Shown: piece by piece, positions 7,509-15,639 of the stretch
Position numbering within the stretch: the first letter of the stretch is position 1
Layout: each line of letters starts with the position of its first letter
The notes under the pieces: generated by a model
What the model was told of the DNA's origin: nothing
The model's database searches: none
What the model saw: only the letters and a program-made list of their open reading frames with translations
NCBI GenBank assembly: GCA_013298955.1
Contig: JAAFJT010000042.1
Coordinates: forward strand, 1-38,388
Length of the DNA: 38,388 bases
Origin: Chitinophagales bacterium
Lineage (GTDB): Bacteria; Bacteroidota; Bacteroidia; Chitinophagales; Saprospiraceae
Direction of reading: 5' to 3'
Position numbers and translations under genes: made by a program

Positions 7509-9415
7509 TTTTTGGGCGTTAATTGATTGAATATCATTGCTTTATGATGTTGTTGGATAATTGATTTTAGAATATTGGTTAAAGAATCGGTTGGTACATT
7601 CGGTTGATTTAAAAGATTATTTTGTAAAAAAGTATCACGTTGTACGTCATGAATCCGTTGAACCGTTGTTCCATCGAAAAATAAAACATATTTATCATTT
7701 TCAATTTGAAATAGAGATTCTTCGTATTGAAACGCATAACTTTCGGGTGTTTTGGACCAAACGCTACGCCCAAAGGATAAATACGGTTTGTCATATTTCA
7801 AAAAATCCATGATTGATGGCAATACATCAATTTGTTGACAAACGCGGTCAGCGACTTTTGGCGTAATTTCATTTGGCTTATAAAATAAAATCGGTATTTT
7901 ATATCGCCCCACTTTGGTTTGATACGCGTCAATGTACGTACCCGCGCCTGTATGGTCTGCCGCAATCACAAACAACGTGTTTTTAAACCAAGCCATTTTA
8001 GAGGCTTTTTCAAAAAAATGTTTTAAAGCAGTATCCGTATAAAGAACGCTGCGATGCAACGCGTCTATATCTGGATGTTGTTTTTCAAAAAAATCGGGTA
8101 CACGATAGGGATGATGAGAAGTTAAAGTAAAACAAAAAGTATAAAAAGGTTGTGGAAATTGATTCATTGTATCCGCCATAAATTGAAACATGGGTTCATC
8201 CCAAATGCCCCATTGCCCATCATATTGTTGAGGATTTGGATACATTCGTTTGTCATAAAACCGTTGAAAACCAATGAGTTTAGTGAATTTATCAAAATCC
8301 ATCGAACCGGGATTAGAAAGATGAAAAAAGGCAGTCGTATAATCTTTTTGTTTTAAAAGTCCTGAAATGCCATCTAATGGATTCGTCTGATAAGCTGAAA
8401 ACATATAAGGGTCATCCATAAACGCGGGCAAGCCTGCCGAGAGTGCCACAATGCCTTGCGTCGAGCGCAATCCATTAGCATAACTCATTGAACAGGAGTA
8501 ACTTACGCGTGCCAAAGAATCTAAAAATGGGGTGAATCCTGATAAAGTACCTTGATGTTCAGGCGTGTATAAACCCGAATATTCTTTTCCAAAACTTTCC
8601 AATGCAATCACGACCACATTCAACCGCCGCATCGGTTCGGTTGATGTAGAATATTGAAAAATTGGATATGTTTTTTCCGCAATCGAATCATTCATGTATT
8701 TGGGAACGGTTAGGAATCGTTGTTGAGTAGCGTAGATGAGGTTGAGCGTTGTATTTGAAACAAACGGCATCAAGCGCATATCGTGTGTATATTCCGCCGC
8801 ATTGAGGGGCGTTAACGGTCTGAGTTGCAAACCACCCCTTGCACCAACGATAAAAATGCCCACAGACATTATAAAAACCAAAAATTGAGGCAAAAAACCA
8901 AATTTTATAGGGCGATTTTTGATTTCAAATGTATCATAACCATAAGATATTGCCCCAACCAATCCTAAAAAGCCAATTCCTAAATACCAATATTCCCCAA
9001 TCATGCCCGTCAGCATCGAAATATTATTTTTCCAAAGGCTAAAATCACTTAATATCGTTCTGCGATTAGCAAATCGAAAATAACCAATATCCGTAATTTC
9101 CGCAGCCAGTCCAACGCAATTGCTGATTATAAAAATGATTTTAAAAAAACGCTCTTTGAAACCTTGTGTTCTTGGAAAGCGAGTCGTGTTTAAAAAGAAA
9201 AAATTAAATATTAAAATTAATAAAATCCATAAAGCATTGATATACACGATAGCACACGTATCAAAACGAATGCCCCAAGCCCATTCCGCCCAAGTCGGCG
9301 TTGGCAAAATAGAGCGATTTGCCGCGTAAAAAACAAGTCGGCAGAGCATCCACAAAGCATAAGGAATCGATAATCGCCACAAAATTTGGCGCAACAAAAA
9401 GGTTTGTTGATACAT
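7505..9415 (-). CDS. LTA synthase family membrane sulfatase / phosphoglycerol transferase-like
   Basis: The 636-residue protein starts at ATG 9413-9415. The longer open frame to 9577 only translates the ACACATAGG minisatellite and is rejected. The N-terminal third has about five membrane segments (for example ALWILLILIFNFFFL and LPQFLVFIMSVGIFIVGA). The rest is an extracytoplasmic alkaline phosphatase/sulfatase fold: VVVIALESFG with the metal-binding Glu, TPFLDSLA, NGLRSTQGIVAL with the likely nucleophilic Thr, TLTSHHPYRVP, and FVIAADHTGAG with the Asp-His metal ligands. Bacteroidota homologues probably move phosphoglycerol or phosphoethanolamine groups onto surface glycans or lipids, but the substrate here is unknown. 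It lies downstream of clpX and is separated from it by the minisatellite hairpin. Confidence 0.85.
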   Translation of the reverse strand: MYQQTFLLRQILWRLSIPYALWMLCRLVFYAANRSILPTPTWAEWAWGIRFDTCAIVYINALWILLILIFNFFFLNTTRFPRTQGFKERFFKIIFIISNCVGLAAEITDIGYFRFANRRTILSDFSLWKNNISMLTGMIGEYWYLGIGFLGLVGAISYGYDTFEIKNRPIKFGFLPQFLVFIMSVGIFIVGARGGLQLRPLTPLNAAEYTHDMRLMPFVSNTTLNLIYATQQRFLTVPKYMNDSIAEKTYPIFQYSTSTEPMRRLNVVVIALESFGKEYSGLYTPEHQGTLSGFTPFLDSLARVSYSCSMSYANGLRSTQGIVALSAGLPAFMDDPYMFSAYQTNPLDGISGLLKQKDYTTAFFHLSNPGSMDFDKFTKLIGFQRFYDKRMYPNPQQYDGQWGIWDEPMFQFMADTMNQFPQPFYTFCFTLTSHHPYRVPDFFEKQHPDIDALHRSVLYTDTALKHFFEKASKMAWFKNTLFVIAADHTGAGTYIDAYQTKVGRYKIPILFYKPNEITPKVADRVCQQIDVLPSIMDFLKYDKPYLSFGRSVWSKTPESYAFQYEESLFQIENDKYVLFFDGTTVQRIHDVQRDTFLQNNLLNQPNVPTDSLTNILKSIIQQHHKAMIFNQLTPKN

Positions 9416-9441
9416 AGCTATTTTTTTCTGCTCCAAACGGT

Positions 9442-9632
9442 AAACACATAGTTCACATAGGAGGACATAGGACACATAGGACACATAGGACACATAGGAC
9501 ACATAGGACACATTGGACACATTGGACACATTGGACACATTGGACACATAGTTCACATAGGAGGACATAGGACACATAGGGACGATAATTGCCCCTATGT
9601 GTCCTATGTCCCCCTATGTGAACTATGTGTTT
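9442..9632. repeat. ACACATAG-family minisatellite hairpin, copy 1
   Basis: A 37-base block (9444-9480) recurs at 9544-9580. Between the copies are four ACACATAGG units in all (9472-9507) and four ACACATTGG units (9508-9543). Downstream, 9593-9630 is the reverse complement of 9544-9581 (38 bases, one mismatch) around an 11-base loop. The ends read TAAACACATAG and CTATGTGTTTCAA, as in the copies at 11917 and 38075. Units of 9 bases keep a reading frame open, which explains the spurious N-terminal extension of the sulfatase. The element lies between clpX and the sulfatase gene. Confidence 0.9.
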
Positions 9633-9652
9633 CAAAAATAACACTTCATTGA

Positions 9653-10927
9653 TTAAGCCGCTTTCAAGTGCATCGATTTGGTTCGAGTCAATTTCGCTTC
9701 TGCATATTCTCGCGTCAAAGTGAAATGCCGAATATCGCGTTTCGACGGCAAATCAAACATCAAATCGTTCATAATCGCTTCGCAAATAGACCGCAAACCG
9801 CGCGCACCGAGTTTGTAATCCAGTGCCGTTTGCGCAATATATTCGACTGCTTCCGCAGAAAATTGCAATTGAACGCCTTCCAATTCAAACAATTTTTGAT
9901 ATTGTTTAATCAGCGCGTTTTTGGGTTTTACCAAAATTTGTTTTAAAGCCTCTACATCCAAAGGTTCTAAATACGCCACCACAGGCAATCGCCCAACCAA
10001 CTCAGGTATCAGCCCAAATCCTTTAATGTCTTGTGGACTAACGTATTGCAATAAATTATCGCGGTCAATTGCCGCTTTTTCTTCCACTTCAAAACCAATT
10101 CCTTGCGAACCAATCCGCCGCCCAATCACTTTTTCAATCCCGTCAAACGCGCCACCACAAATAAACAAAATGTTTTGAGTATTGACATTAATCAATTTTT
10201 GTTCGGGATGCTTGCGCCCACCATTCGGCGGCACTTGCACTTCCGTTCCTTCCAACATTTTCAACATCGCTTGTTGCACGCCTTCACCTGAAACATCGCG
10301 GGTCAAAGACGGATTATCATTTTTGCGAGCGATTTTGTCAATTTCATCAATATACACAATCCCGCGTTCCGCCGCTTTCACATTGTAATCGCAAACTTGC
10401 AACAACCGACTCAACATACTTTCCACATCCTCTCCAACATAACCCGCTTCTGTAAAAACCGTCGCATCGACAATCGCAAACGGAACATTTAGTAACTTTG
10501 CAATGCTTTTAGCAATTAAAGTTTTGCCCGTACCCGTTCTACCGACAAATAATATATTGGATTTCTCAATTTCGACATCTCCTGCCCTATCAATATTCGC
10601 CAATCGTTTGTAATGATTATACACAGCTACCGAAAGCGTCCGTTTCGCATGTTCCTGTCCAATCACGTATTCATCCAGATGCTGTTTCAATTGCATCGGC
10701 GTATGTTTGGGACTTTTCCAAGCGTCATCTTTGCCATTTCCGTTTTTCAGAGGTGCATTTTTATCCGATTTTTTGCCATTAGGTCCATAACCCAATTCTG
10801 TTTCCACCAATTGCATCGCTTGGGAGGCGCAATGCTCACAAATATGTCCCTGCTGTCCCGCAATAAGGAGCGAAACTTCCGCTTTTGTTCGCAAACAAAA
10901 CGAACATTGTTCTGTCTTTTTATTCAT
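9653..10927 (-). CDS. clpX: ATP-dependent Clp protease ATP-binding subunit ClpX
   Basis: The 424-residue AAA+ unfoldase recognises tagged proteins and feeds them into ClpP. An N-terminal zinc-binding domain has Cys8, Cys11, Cys30 and Cys33 (CSFC...CEHC). The AAA+ module shows GRTGTGKT (Walker A), [12 protein letters not shown] (Walker B), the pore loop region ...[41 protein letters not shown] next to an IGF-type ClpP-binding loop, and sensor 2 [11 protein letters not shown]. Length and domains are normal. It lies 104 bases downstream of clpP on the same strand, with a hairpin in between, which is the usual clpP-clpX order. Confidence 0.97.
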   Translation of the reverse strand: MNKKTEQCSFCLRTKAEVSLLIAGQQGHICEHCASQAMQLVETELGYGPNGKKSDKNAPLKNGNGKDDAWKSPKHTPMQLKQHLDEYVIGQEHAKRTLSVAVYNHYKRLANIDRAGDVEIEKSNILFVGRTGTGKTLIAKSIAKLLNVPFAIVDATVFTEAGYVGEDVESMLSRLLQVCDYNVKAAERGIVYIDEIDKIARKNDNPSLTRDVSGEGVQQAMLKMLEGTEVQVPPNGGRKHPEQKLINVNTQNILFICGGAFDGIEKVIGRRIGSQGIGFEVEEKAAIDRDNLLQYVSPQDIKGFGLIPELVGRLPVVAYLEPLDVEALKQILVKPKNALIKQYQKLFELEGVQLQFSAEAVEYIAQTALDYKLGARGLRSICEAIMNDLMFDLPSKRDIRHFTLTREYAEAKLTRTKSMHLKAA

Positions 10928-10970
10928 TTTCTATTTTTTATTTTGAAAAATGAAACTATAAAGCAACATA

Positions 10971-11001
10971 GCGAATAGAGCGTTTAAACCACTCTATTCG
11001 C
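10971..11001 (-). terminator. Hairpin between clpP and clpX
   Basis: GCGAATAGAG (10971-10980) pairs with CTCTATTCGC (10992-11001) around a loop containing GTTTAAAC. It lies 31 bases past the clpP stop and may attenuate readthrough into clpX. Confidence 0.5.
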
Positions 11002-11031
11002 TGTATGTCGTATAATTTTTTCTTCAAAAAA

Positions 11032-11742
11032 TTATTTTTTGGCTTTACCTCTTGGGTCGCGCTTATTCAATACTTCATCAATCAAACCGTATGCTTTTGC
11101 CGTTTCGCCATCCATCCAATTATCGCGGTCGCAATCTTTTTCGATAATATCATAAGATTGTCCAGTATGGTGTGCCAAAATTTCATATAAATTTTTCTGC
11201 ATTTTTTTAATCAACTTATAATTGATTTCCATATCTGTAACCTGCCCTTGCATACCGCCAAGCGGCTGATGAATCATAATATGACTGTGTGTCAAGCAAC
11301 TACGCTTGCCTTTTTTTCCTGCTGCGAGCAACACTGCACCCATAGAAGCCGCCAAACCTGTGCAAATCGTCGCCACATCGGGCGCGACATACTGCATCGT
11401 GTCGTAAATGCCCAAACCATCAATCACCGAACCACCGGGACTGTTGATAAACATTTGGACATCGCGTTTTGGGTCGGTGGATTCCAAAAAAAGCAATTGC
11501 GCTTGGATGACATTTGCCACATATTCGGTGACGGGAACGCCCATAAAAATGATTCTATCCATCATCAAACGGCTGAAAACATCCATTTGCGCGACATTCA
11601 ACTGCCGTTCTTCAATGACCGCAGGCGTAAAAGCGTGAATATTCGGCACACTAACGCTCGCTTGCATGTATTTTTCAAGGTGCATTGAAGACATGCCCTT
11701 ATGCTTGACGGCGTATTTTTTAAATTCGTCTTTCGGAACCAT
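11032..11742 (-). CDS. clpP: ATP-dependent Clp protease proteolytic subunit ClpP
   Basis: The 236-residue serine peptidase forms the barrel that degrades substrates delivered by ClpX. The catalytic triad is visible: Ser in GLAASMGAVL, His in HIMIHQPLGG, Asp in DCDRDNWMD. MFINSPGGSV forms the oxyanion/substrate strand. ATG 11740-11742 gives MVPKDEFKKYAVKHKGM and a length slightly above that of other bacteria, as is common in Bacteroidota. The open frame continues 28 codons further but lacks family character. The next gene on this strand is clpX. Confidence 0.95.
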   Translation of the reverse strand: MVPKDEFKKYAVKHKGMSSMHLEKYMQASVSVPNIHAFTPAVIEERQLNVAQMDVFSRLMMDRIIFMGVPVTEYVANVIQAQLLFLESTDPKRDVQMFINSPGGSVIDGLGIYDTMQYVAPDVATICTGLAASMGAVLLAAGKKGKRSCLTHSHIMIHQPLGGMQGQVTDMEINYKLIKKMQKNLYEILAHHTGQSYDIIEKDCDRDNWMDGETAKAYGLIDEVLNKRDPRGKAKK

Positions 11743-11916
11743 GGTTTTCCTCGATTTTTTTAATTTTTTTTGAAAAATATTGTTTAAAAAACACGCAAAT
11801 CGTGCCTCTTTTGAAAGTCGGCGCAATGTTAATTATTTGCTACGATATAAATAACTTTTGACGTTAAAAAGTTTGAATTGTTACGGCTTTATTTTTTTTA
11901 TAGCTACCCTGTTTTT

Positions 11917-12303
11917 AAACACATAGGACACATAGAGGACATAGAACACATAGGTTTCGATGCTAAAAAAGAGTTGCCTCTATGTGTCCTATCTCCCCTA
12001 TGTGTCCTATGTGTTGTAAAATCCGTATTGCATCTATGTGTCCTATCTCCCCTATGTGTCCTATGTGTTGTAAAATCCGTATTGCATCTATGTGTCCTAT
12101 CTCCCCTATGTGTCCTATGTGTTGTAAAATCCGTAGTGCATCTATGTGTCCTATCTCCCCTATGTGTCCTATGTGTTGTAAAATCCGTAGTGCATCTATG
12201 TGTCCTATCTCCTCTATGTGTCCTATGTGTTTTAAAATCCGTAGTGCATCTATGTGTCCTATCTCCCCTATGTGTCCTATGTGTTGTAAAATCCGTATTC
12301 CAA
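11917..12303. repeat. ACACATAG-family minisatellite hairpin, copy 2, with six 54-bp tandem units
   Basis: Most of the 589 bases between the divergent clpP and TonB-receptor genes is this element. A left arm (11917-11954, from AAACACATAGGACACATAG) pairs imperfectly with the first unit after a loop that includes TTTCGATGCTAAAAAAGAG. Six tandem units of exactly 54 bases start at 11980, 12034, 12088, 12142, 12196 and 12250. Each contains CTATGTGTCCTATCTCC, a second CTATGTGTCCTATGTG, and TTGTAAAATCCGTA. Variation is limited to a few positions (ATTG/AGTG, CCCC/CCTC, TTGT/TTTT). The 54-base period keeps two frames open, so the long open frames here are not taken as genes. Confidence 0.92.
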
Positions 12304-12307
12304 TGTG

Positions 12308-12315
12308 TATCTTTG
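12308..12315 (+). promoter_or_regulatory. -7 box (TATCTTTG) of the TonB-dependent receptor gene
   Basis: It is an exact TAnnTTTG match just after the last 54-bp unit. The TTG of TTGTAAAATCCG in the last unit lies about 20 bases upstream and could serve as the -33 element. The leader to the start codon at 12332 would be very short. Confidence 0.6.
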
Positions 12316-12331
12316 CAAAAAATAATATCCT

Positions 12332-14191
12332 TTGAAAAATATAGCTTTGTTCATAATCATTAATTTATTGATAATCAATGAATTACGCGCACAAGATTCT
12401 TTATTATTAAATCCTGTTTTAATTGTCGATAATCGCCTTTCGCGGTACGCAGGTGGTCAAATTCAGGTCGAATTGGATTCATTGACCTTGACATCTGGCA
12501 AAAATCTTGCCGCCGTGTTACCTGCCTACACGACTGCAACCATGAAATCCTATGGCACAGGGTTAAGTTCTATTTCGTTGCGCGGAACGGGGGCAAATCA
12601 TACAGCATTGATTTGGAATGGTTTAAATATTCAAGCAAGTACGCATGGGATTGTCGATTTTTCCATGTTGCCTTTGAGCATGGCAAATAAAATTTCGATA
12701 AGATACGGTGGTGGAAGTGCTTTATTTGGCAGTGGGGCGATAGGCGGCACTGTTTTCGTGGATAACGCGCCACCTGCTCAAAATGGTTTACAAATCATTG
12801 AAAATCAATCCATTGAAAGTTATCAAACTTATTCGATGGGCGTGTCTGCTGCTTATCGAAAAGGGGCTTTTGCAACCAATATCGGTGTAAATGCAGTAAA
12901 TGCTGCGAATGATTTTGTTTTTAAAAACATTGCAGAAGTCGGTCAACCCTTGCAAAAACAAGTGAATGCTGCTGCCCATCAAACTAATATTTTCAATCAT
13001 AATGAATTGAAAATCAATGACAAACAAATTTTAAAAACGCATTTATGGTTTCAATCGGCAGACCGTCAAATCCCACCTGTCATGTCTGCTCGCAATGATG
13101 AGGCGCGGCAAATCGACCGAGCCACAAGAATCGCCGCCGAATGGAATTACATTGATAATCAATCCGTTACAAAAATTAGAATCGGGCATTTTGACGAATA
13201 TCTAAAATATCAAAGCGATTTAGTCGCTCATTCTGAGTTCAAACCCAAAACCACTATTGGCGAAGCGGAACAACAATTTGTTTTAAAAAATAATCAAAAT
13301 ATTCGGCTCGGCATTCATTATACGTTGAATCAGGCAACAACCGTTAATTATGCCAGACCTGTAACGCGGCAAAAATGGGCAGCTTTGGCTTCCTATCAAG
13401 TGGAATATATTAAAAACAATACTTTTACAATCAATTTGCGGCAGGAAAAGGTGGATAACGCCTTGATTCCATTGACTTTTTCGATGGGTTCAAAAAATAT
13501 ATTTAAAAATCATTGGGCGATACGCGGGCAATTTTCACGCAATTATAATTTGCCGACTTTCAATGATTTGTATTGGACAACAGGTGGCAATCTTAATTTA
13601 AAAGCAGAATCGGGTTACAGTGGAGAAATCGGGATTGATTTTTATAAAAAATATACGGATATTGTAATTGATTGTTCTACAACGATTTATGGTAATCAAA
13701 CGCTTGATAAAATTCAATGGATTCCTGTGAAAGGCGGTTTGTGGCAGCCGTTCAACCTCGAAAAAACACGCGCCACAGGCATTGAAAATAGTGTATCCTT
13801 TAAAAAAATATTTCCATACGGATATGGTCAATTGGCAGGTCACTACGCCTATGGTACGGCGATTCAAATGGGTGGTGCTTTTAATTTAAAACAATTAATG
13901 TATATTCCAAAACATCAAGCAGGTTGGAATGGACATTTTTCCTATAAAACTTTTTTTGTAACGTATCATCAAAGCATATCTGGAAAACGGTATACGACAT
14001 CGGATAATTTAGATGTATTACCTATTTTTACCGTCGCAAATCTCGGTTTTGGAAAGCATTTTAAAGGAAAAATCGGTGGTATGGAAACACGTTTTGAGGT
14101 GAATAACCTTTTAAATACGAATTATCAATCGGTTGCATATTACGCAATGCCGCGCCGTACCTATCGCTTGGCGATTGCGTTTAAATATTGA
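12332..14191 (+). CDS. TonB-dependent outer membrane receptor (BtuB-like)
   Basis: The 619-residue protein begins with a signal peptide (MKNIALFIIINLLIINELRA, from a TTG start at 12332) and has a plug domain: LNPVLIVDNRLSRYAGGQ..., then SISLRGTGANHTALIWNGLNI and RYGGGSALFGSGAIGGTVFVDN. The rest is a 22-strand-type barrel with alternating aromatic strands, ending in ...YRLAIAFKY with a terminal aromatic residue. Plug and barrel resemble BtuB, which imports cobalamin, but no substrate-specific residue can be read. No SusD partner is nearby, which argues against a glycan system and fits a vitamin or siderophore transporter. An ATG alternative start would truncate the signal peptide, so TTG is preferred. 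Confidence 0.85.
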   Translation: MKNIALFIIINLLIINELRAQDSLLLNPVLIVDNRLSRYAGGQIQVELDSLTLTSGKNLAAVLPAYTTATMKSYGTGLSSISLRGTGANHTALIWNGLNIQASTHGIVDFSMLPLSMANKISIRYGGGSALFGSGAIGGTVFVDNAPPAQNGLQIIENQSIESYQTYSMGVSAAYRKGAFATNIGVNAVNAANDFVFKNIAEVGQPLQKQVNAAAHQTNIFNHNELKINDKQILKTHLWFQSADRQIPPVMSARNDEARQIDRATRIAAEWNYIDNQSVTKIRIGHFDEYLKYQSDLVAHSEFKPKTTIGEAEQQFVLKNNQNIRLGIHYTLNQATTVNYARPVTRQKWAALASYQVEYIKNNTFTINLRQEKVDNALIPLTFSMGSKNIFKNHWAIRGQFSRNYNLPTFNDLYWTTGGNLNLKAESGYSGEIGIDFYKKYTDIVIDCSTTIYGNQTLDKIQWIPVKGGLWQPFNLEKTRATGIENSVSFKKIFPYGYGQLAGHYAYGTAIQMGGAFNLKQLMYIPKHQAGWNGHFSYKTFFVTYHQSISGKRYTTSDNLDVLPIFTVANLGFGKHFKGKIGGMETRFEVNNLLNTNYQSVAYYAMPRRTYRLAIAFKY

Positions 14192-14229
14192 AAAAAGGTG
14201 TTTCAGCACGTAAATTTAAATCTTTTTGG

Positions 14230-14237
14230 TAACTTTG
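14230..14237 (+). promoter_or_regulatory. Orphan -7 box (TAACTTTG)
   Basis: It matches TAnnTTTG but leads into decayed sequence, so it probably once served the gene whose remains follow. Confidence 0.35.
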
Positions 14238-14365
14238 TCGCGGGTTTTTAAAAATACAACCGTTCACAATACCCATTCAGCCACTTCCGTTTTGGAAAAT
14301 TTTTGAAATAGGATGCTGATGATTTTAAAGATTGAAAGGATATTTTCGGTTAAAAAGCGCAAACT

Positions 14366-14649
14366 TTGGCGGCGATGCTGATTGCACAATATCCTAATAA
14401 TGATGGCAAACCGCTTTATGGCAGTTATGTGATTGGTTCAAATTGGTGGTTTACCATATTAATTGGGGAAGATTATTGCAGTAGCCGCGAGTTCAATATG
14501 GATAATCGCCAAGATTTATTGCAAATTGTTTTTATATTGAAACGATTGAAAACGTTGATTTTAGAACGATAATTAGACAACAAATTCAATTTTTAAGAGA
14601 TTTAGGTCTGATTGAGTTTTTAACTACCGCAAAATATAAAAGTAAATGA
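14366..14649 (+). pseudogene. Relics of restriction-associated genes upstream of the methylase
   Basis: Frame one (14366-14572) reads AAMLIAQYPNN...LYGSYVIGSNWWFTILIG...NMDNRQDLLQIVFILKRLK. It resembles the C-terminal part of a small family in which YG..V.G..W.F..L is followed by a helix ending L..I..iLk.l. The next frame (about 14556-14649) reads DFRTIIRQQIQFLRDLGLIEF and then LTTAKYKSK before a stop. This resembles the C-terminal winged helix of DpnI/Dam-replacing type and other type II endonucleases (QLQ.LRD.G.IEFL). No start or upstream domain is left for either. The pieces may come from two different genes. The calls rest on pattern memory. Confidence 0.4.
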
Positions 14650-14665
14650 CAATGTTAATTTAACA

Positions 14666-14673
14666 TATTTTTG
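14666..14673 (+). promoter_or_regulatory. -7 box (TATTTTTG) of the methylase/endonuclease operon
   Basis: It matches TAnnTTTG and lies 24 bases upstream of the methylase ATG at 14698. Confidence 0.5.
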
Positions 14674-14697
14674 TGAAAACTTATAAATAAAAAAAGA

Positions 14698-15639
14698 ATG
14701 AAAGCAAGACCATTTTTAAAATGGGTAGGTGGCAAAAGCCAATTACTCAATCAATTTGAAGATTATTATCCGCGAGAGCTCCAGAATCGCAAAATTCAAA
14801 AGTATTTTGAACCATTTTTAGGAGGTGGGGCTGTTTTTTTTGAAATAATGCAACGATTTGATGTAAAAATGGCTTATCTTTCGGATATTAATAAGGATTT
14901 AATTTTGACCTATTGGGTAATTCAGCAAAACGTTGAGCATTTAATTGATATATTGTATAATTATCAAAAAAAATATGATGCAACAAAACAAGAAGATAGA
15001 TATGCGCTATTTTTGGCTGTAAGAGCGCAATTTAATGAAGAACGATTTGAAATAAATTATGACTATTTATGTGATGATTGGATAGAAAGAGCTGCACAAT
15101 TGATTTTTTTAAATAAAACTTGCTTCAACGGACTGTTTAGGCTTAATTCAAAGGGGGGATTTAATGTACCTTTTGGTAAATATTTAAATCCAACTATTTT
15201 AGATGAAGCCAATATTCGGTCTGTTTCAAAGCTACTACAAAAGGCTGATATACGGATTGCTCCATATGATGAATGTTTGCAAAATATTGATAATCAATCA
15301 TTTGTGTACTTTGACCCACCGTATAAGCCCATTAGTAAAACAGCCAGTTTCACTGCCTATACAGGAAATGAATTTGGCGACGCAGAACAAATTAAATTGG
15401 CTCAATTTTTCAATCAGGTGCATATTGAAAAAGGTGCAAAATTAATGTTAAGCAATTCAGACCCTAAAAATGAAAACCCAAATGATAATTTTTTTGAAAA
15501 CATATTTATAAATCACCAATTTCATCGAGTATCAGCCAATCGAGCTATTAATTCTAACGGCGAAAAACGAGGTGCAATCAATGAAATTGTCATTACGAAC
15601 TATCAGTATGAACCACAAGCCTTGGCATTGCATTTTTGA
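14698..15639 (+). CDS. DNA adenine methylase, Dam/DpnII-A family
   Basis: The 313-residue N6-adenine methyltransferase has FLKWVGGK (residues 6-13), the SAM-binding FEPFLGGGAVFFEI, and the catalytic DPPY at residues 206-209 (VYFDPPYKPISKTASFTAY). Further conserved blocks are MLSNSDPKNENPND and INSNGEKRGAINEIVITNY. These are the class D12 alpha group of type II methylases such as M.DpnII. It is followed immediately by a PD-(D/E)xK protein that overlaps its end, so the pair is a type II restriction-modification system in which this enzyme protects the host site. The site may be GATC-like, but this is not established by the sequence. Confidence 0.93.
   Translation: MKARPFLKWVGGKSQLLNQFEDYYPRELQNRKIQKYFEPFLGGGAVFFEIMQRFDVKMAYLSDINKDLILTYWVIQQNVEHLIDILYNYQKKYDATKQEDRYALFLAVRAQFNEERFEINYDYLCDDWIERAAQLIFLNKTCFNGLFRLNSKGGFNVPFGKYLNPTILDEANIRSVSKLLQKADIRIAPYDECLQNIDNQSFVYFDPPYKPISKTASFTAYTGNEFGDAEQIKLAQFFNQVHIEKGAKLMLSNSDPKNENPNDNFFENIFINHQFHRVSANRAINSNGEKRGAINEIVITNYQYEPQALALHF

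Larger units (their letters stand above)
14192..14697. other. Gene-free 506 bases with relics of decayed genes
   Basis: The stretch holds a promoter-like TAACTTTG (14230-14237), a solo half of a long palindrome (14289-14346), an orphan reading-frame fragment (14366-14572), a winged-helix-like tail (14556-14649) and the methylase promoter (14666-14673). None of these forms an intact gene. Confidence 0.6.

Noticed and set aside
9416-9577. N-terminal extension of the sulfatase (MCPMSSYVNYVSNVS...)
   Set aside because: It only translates the 9-base minisatellite, whose unit length keeps a frame open. The ATG at 9415 begins the family-like sequence.
11980-12303. CRISPR array
   Set aside because: The units are contiguous 54-bp copies without unique spacers, and no cas genes are present. 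The units at 38075-38388 fail for the same reason: their spacers are identical.
11878-12363. Overlapping open frames with an 18-residue repeat (CVLSPLCVLCVVKSV...)
   Set aside because: These are translations of the 54-bp array in two frames. The 54-base period is a multiple of three, and no start, motif or codon bias supports a gene.
15572-15607. Upstream starts of the restriction endonuclease (15572, 15581)
   Set aside because: They add only basic residues deep inside the methylase gene. The ATG at 15608 gives a natural N-terminus, but the choice remains open.
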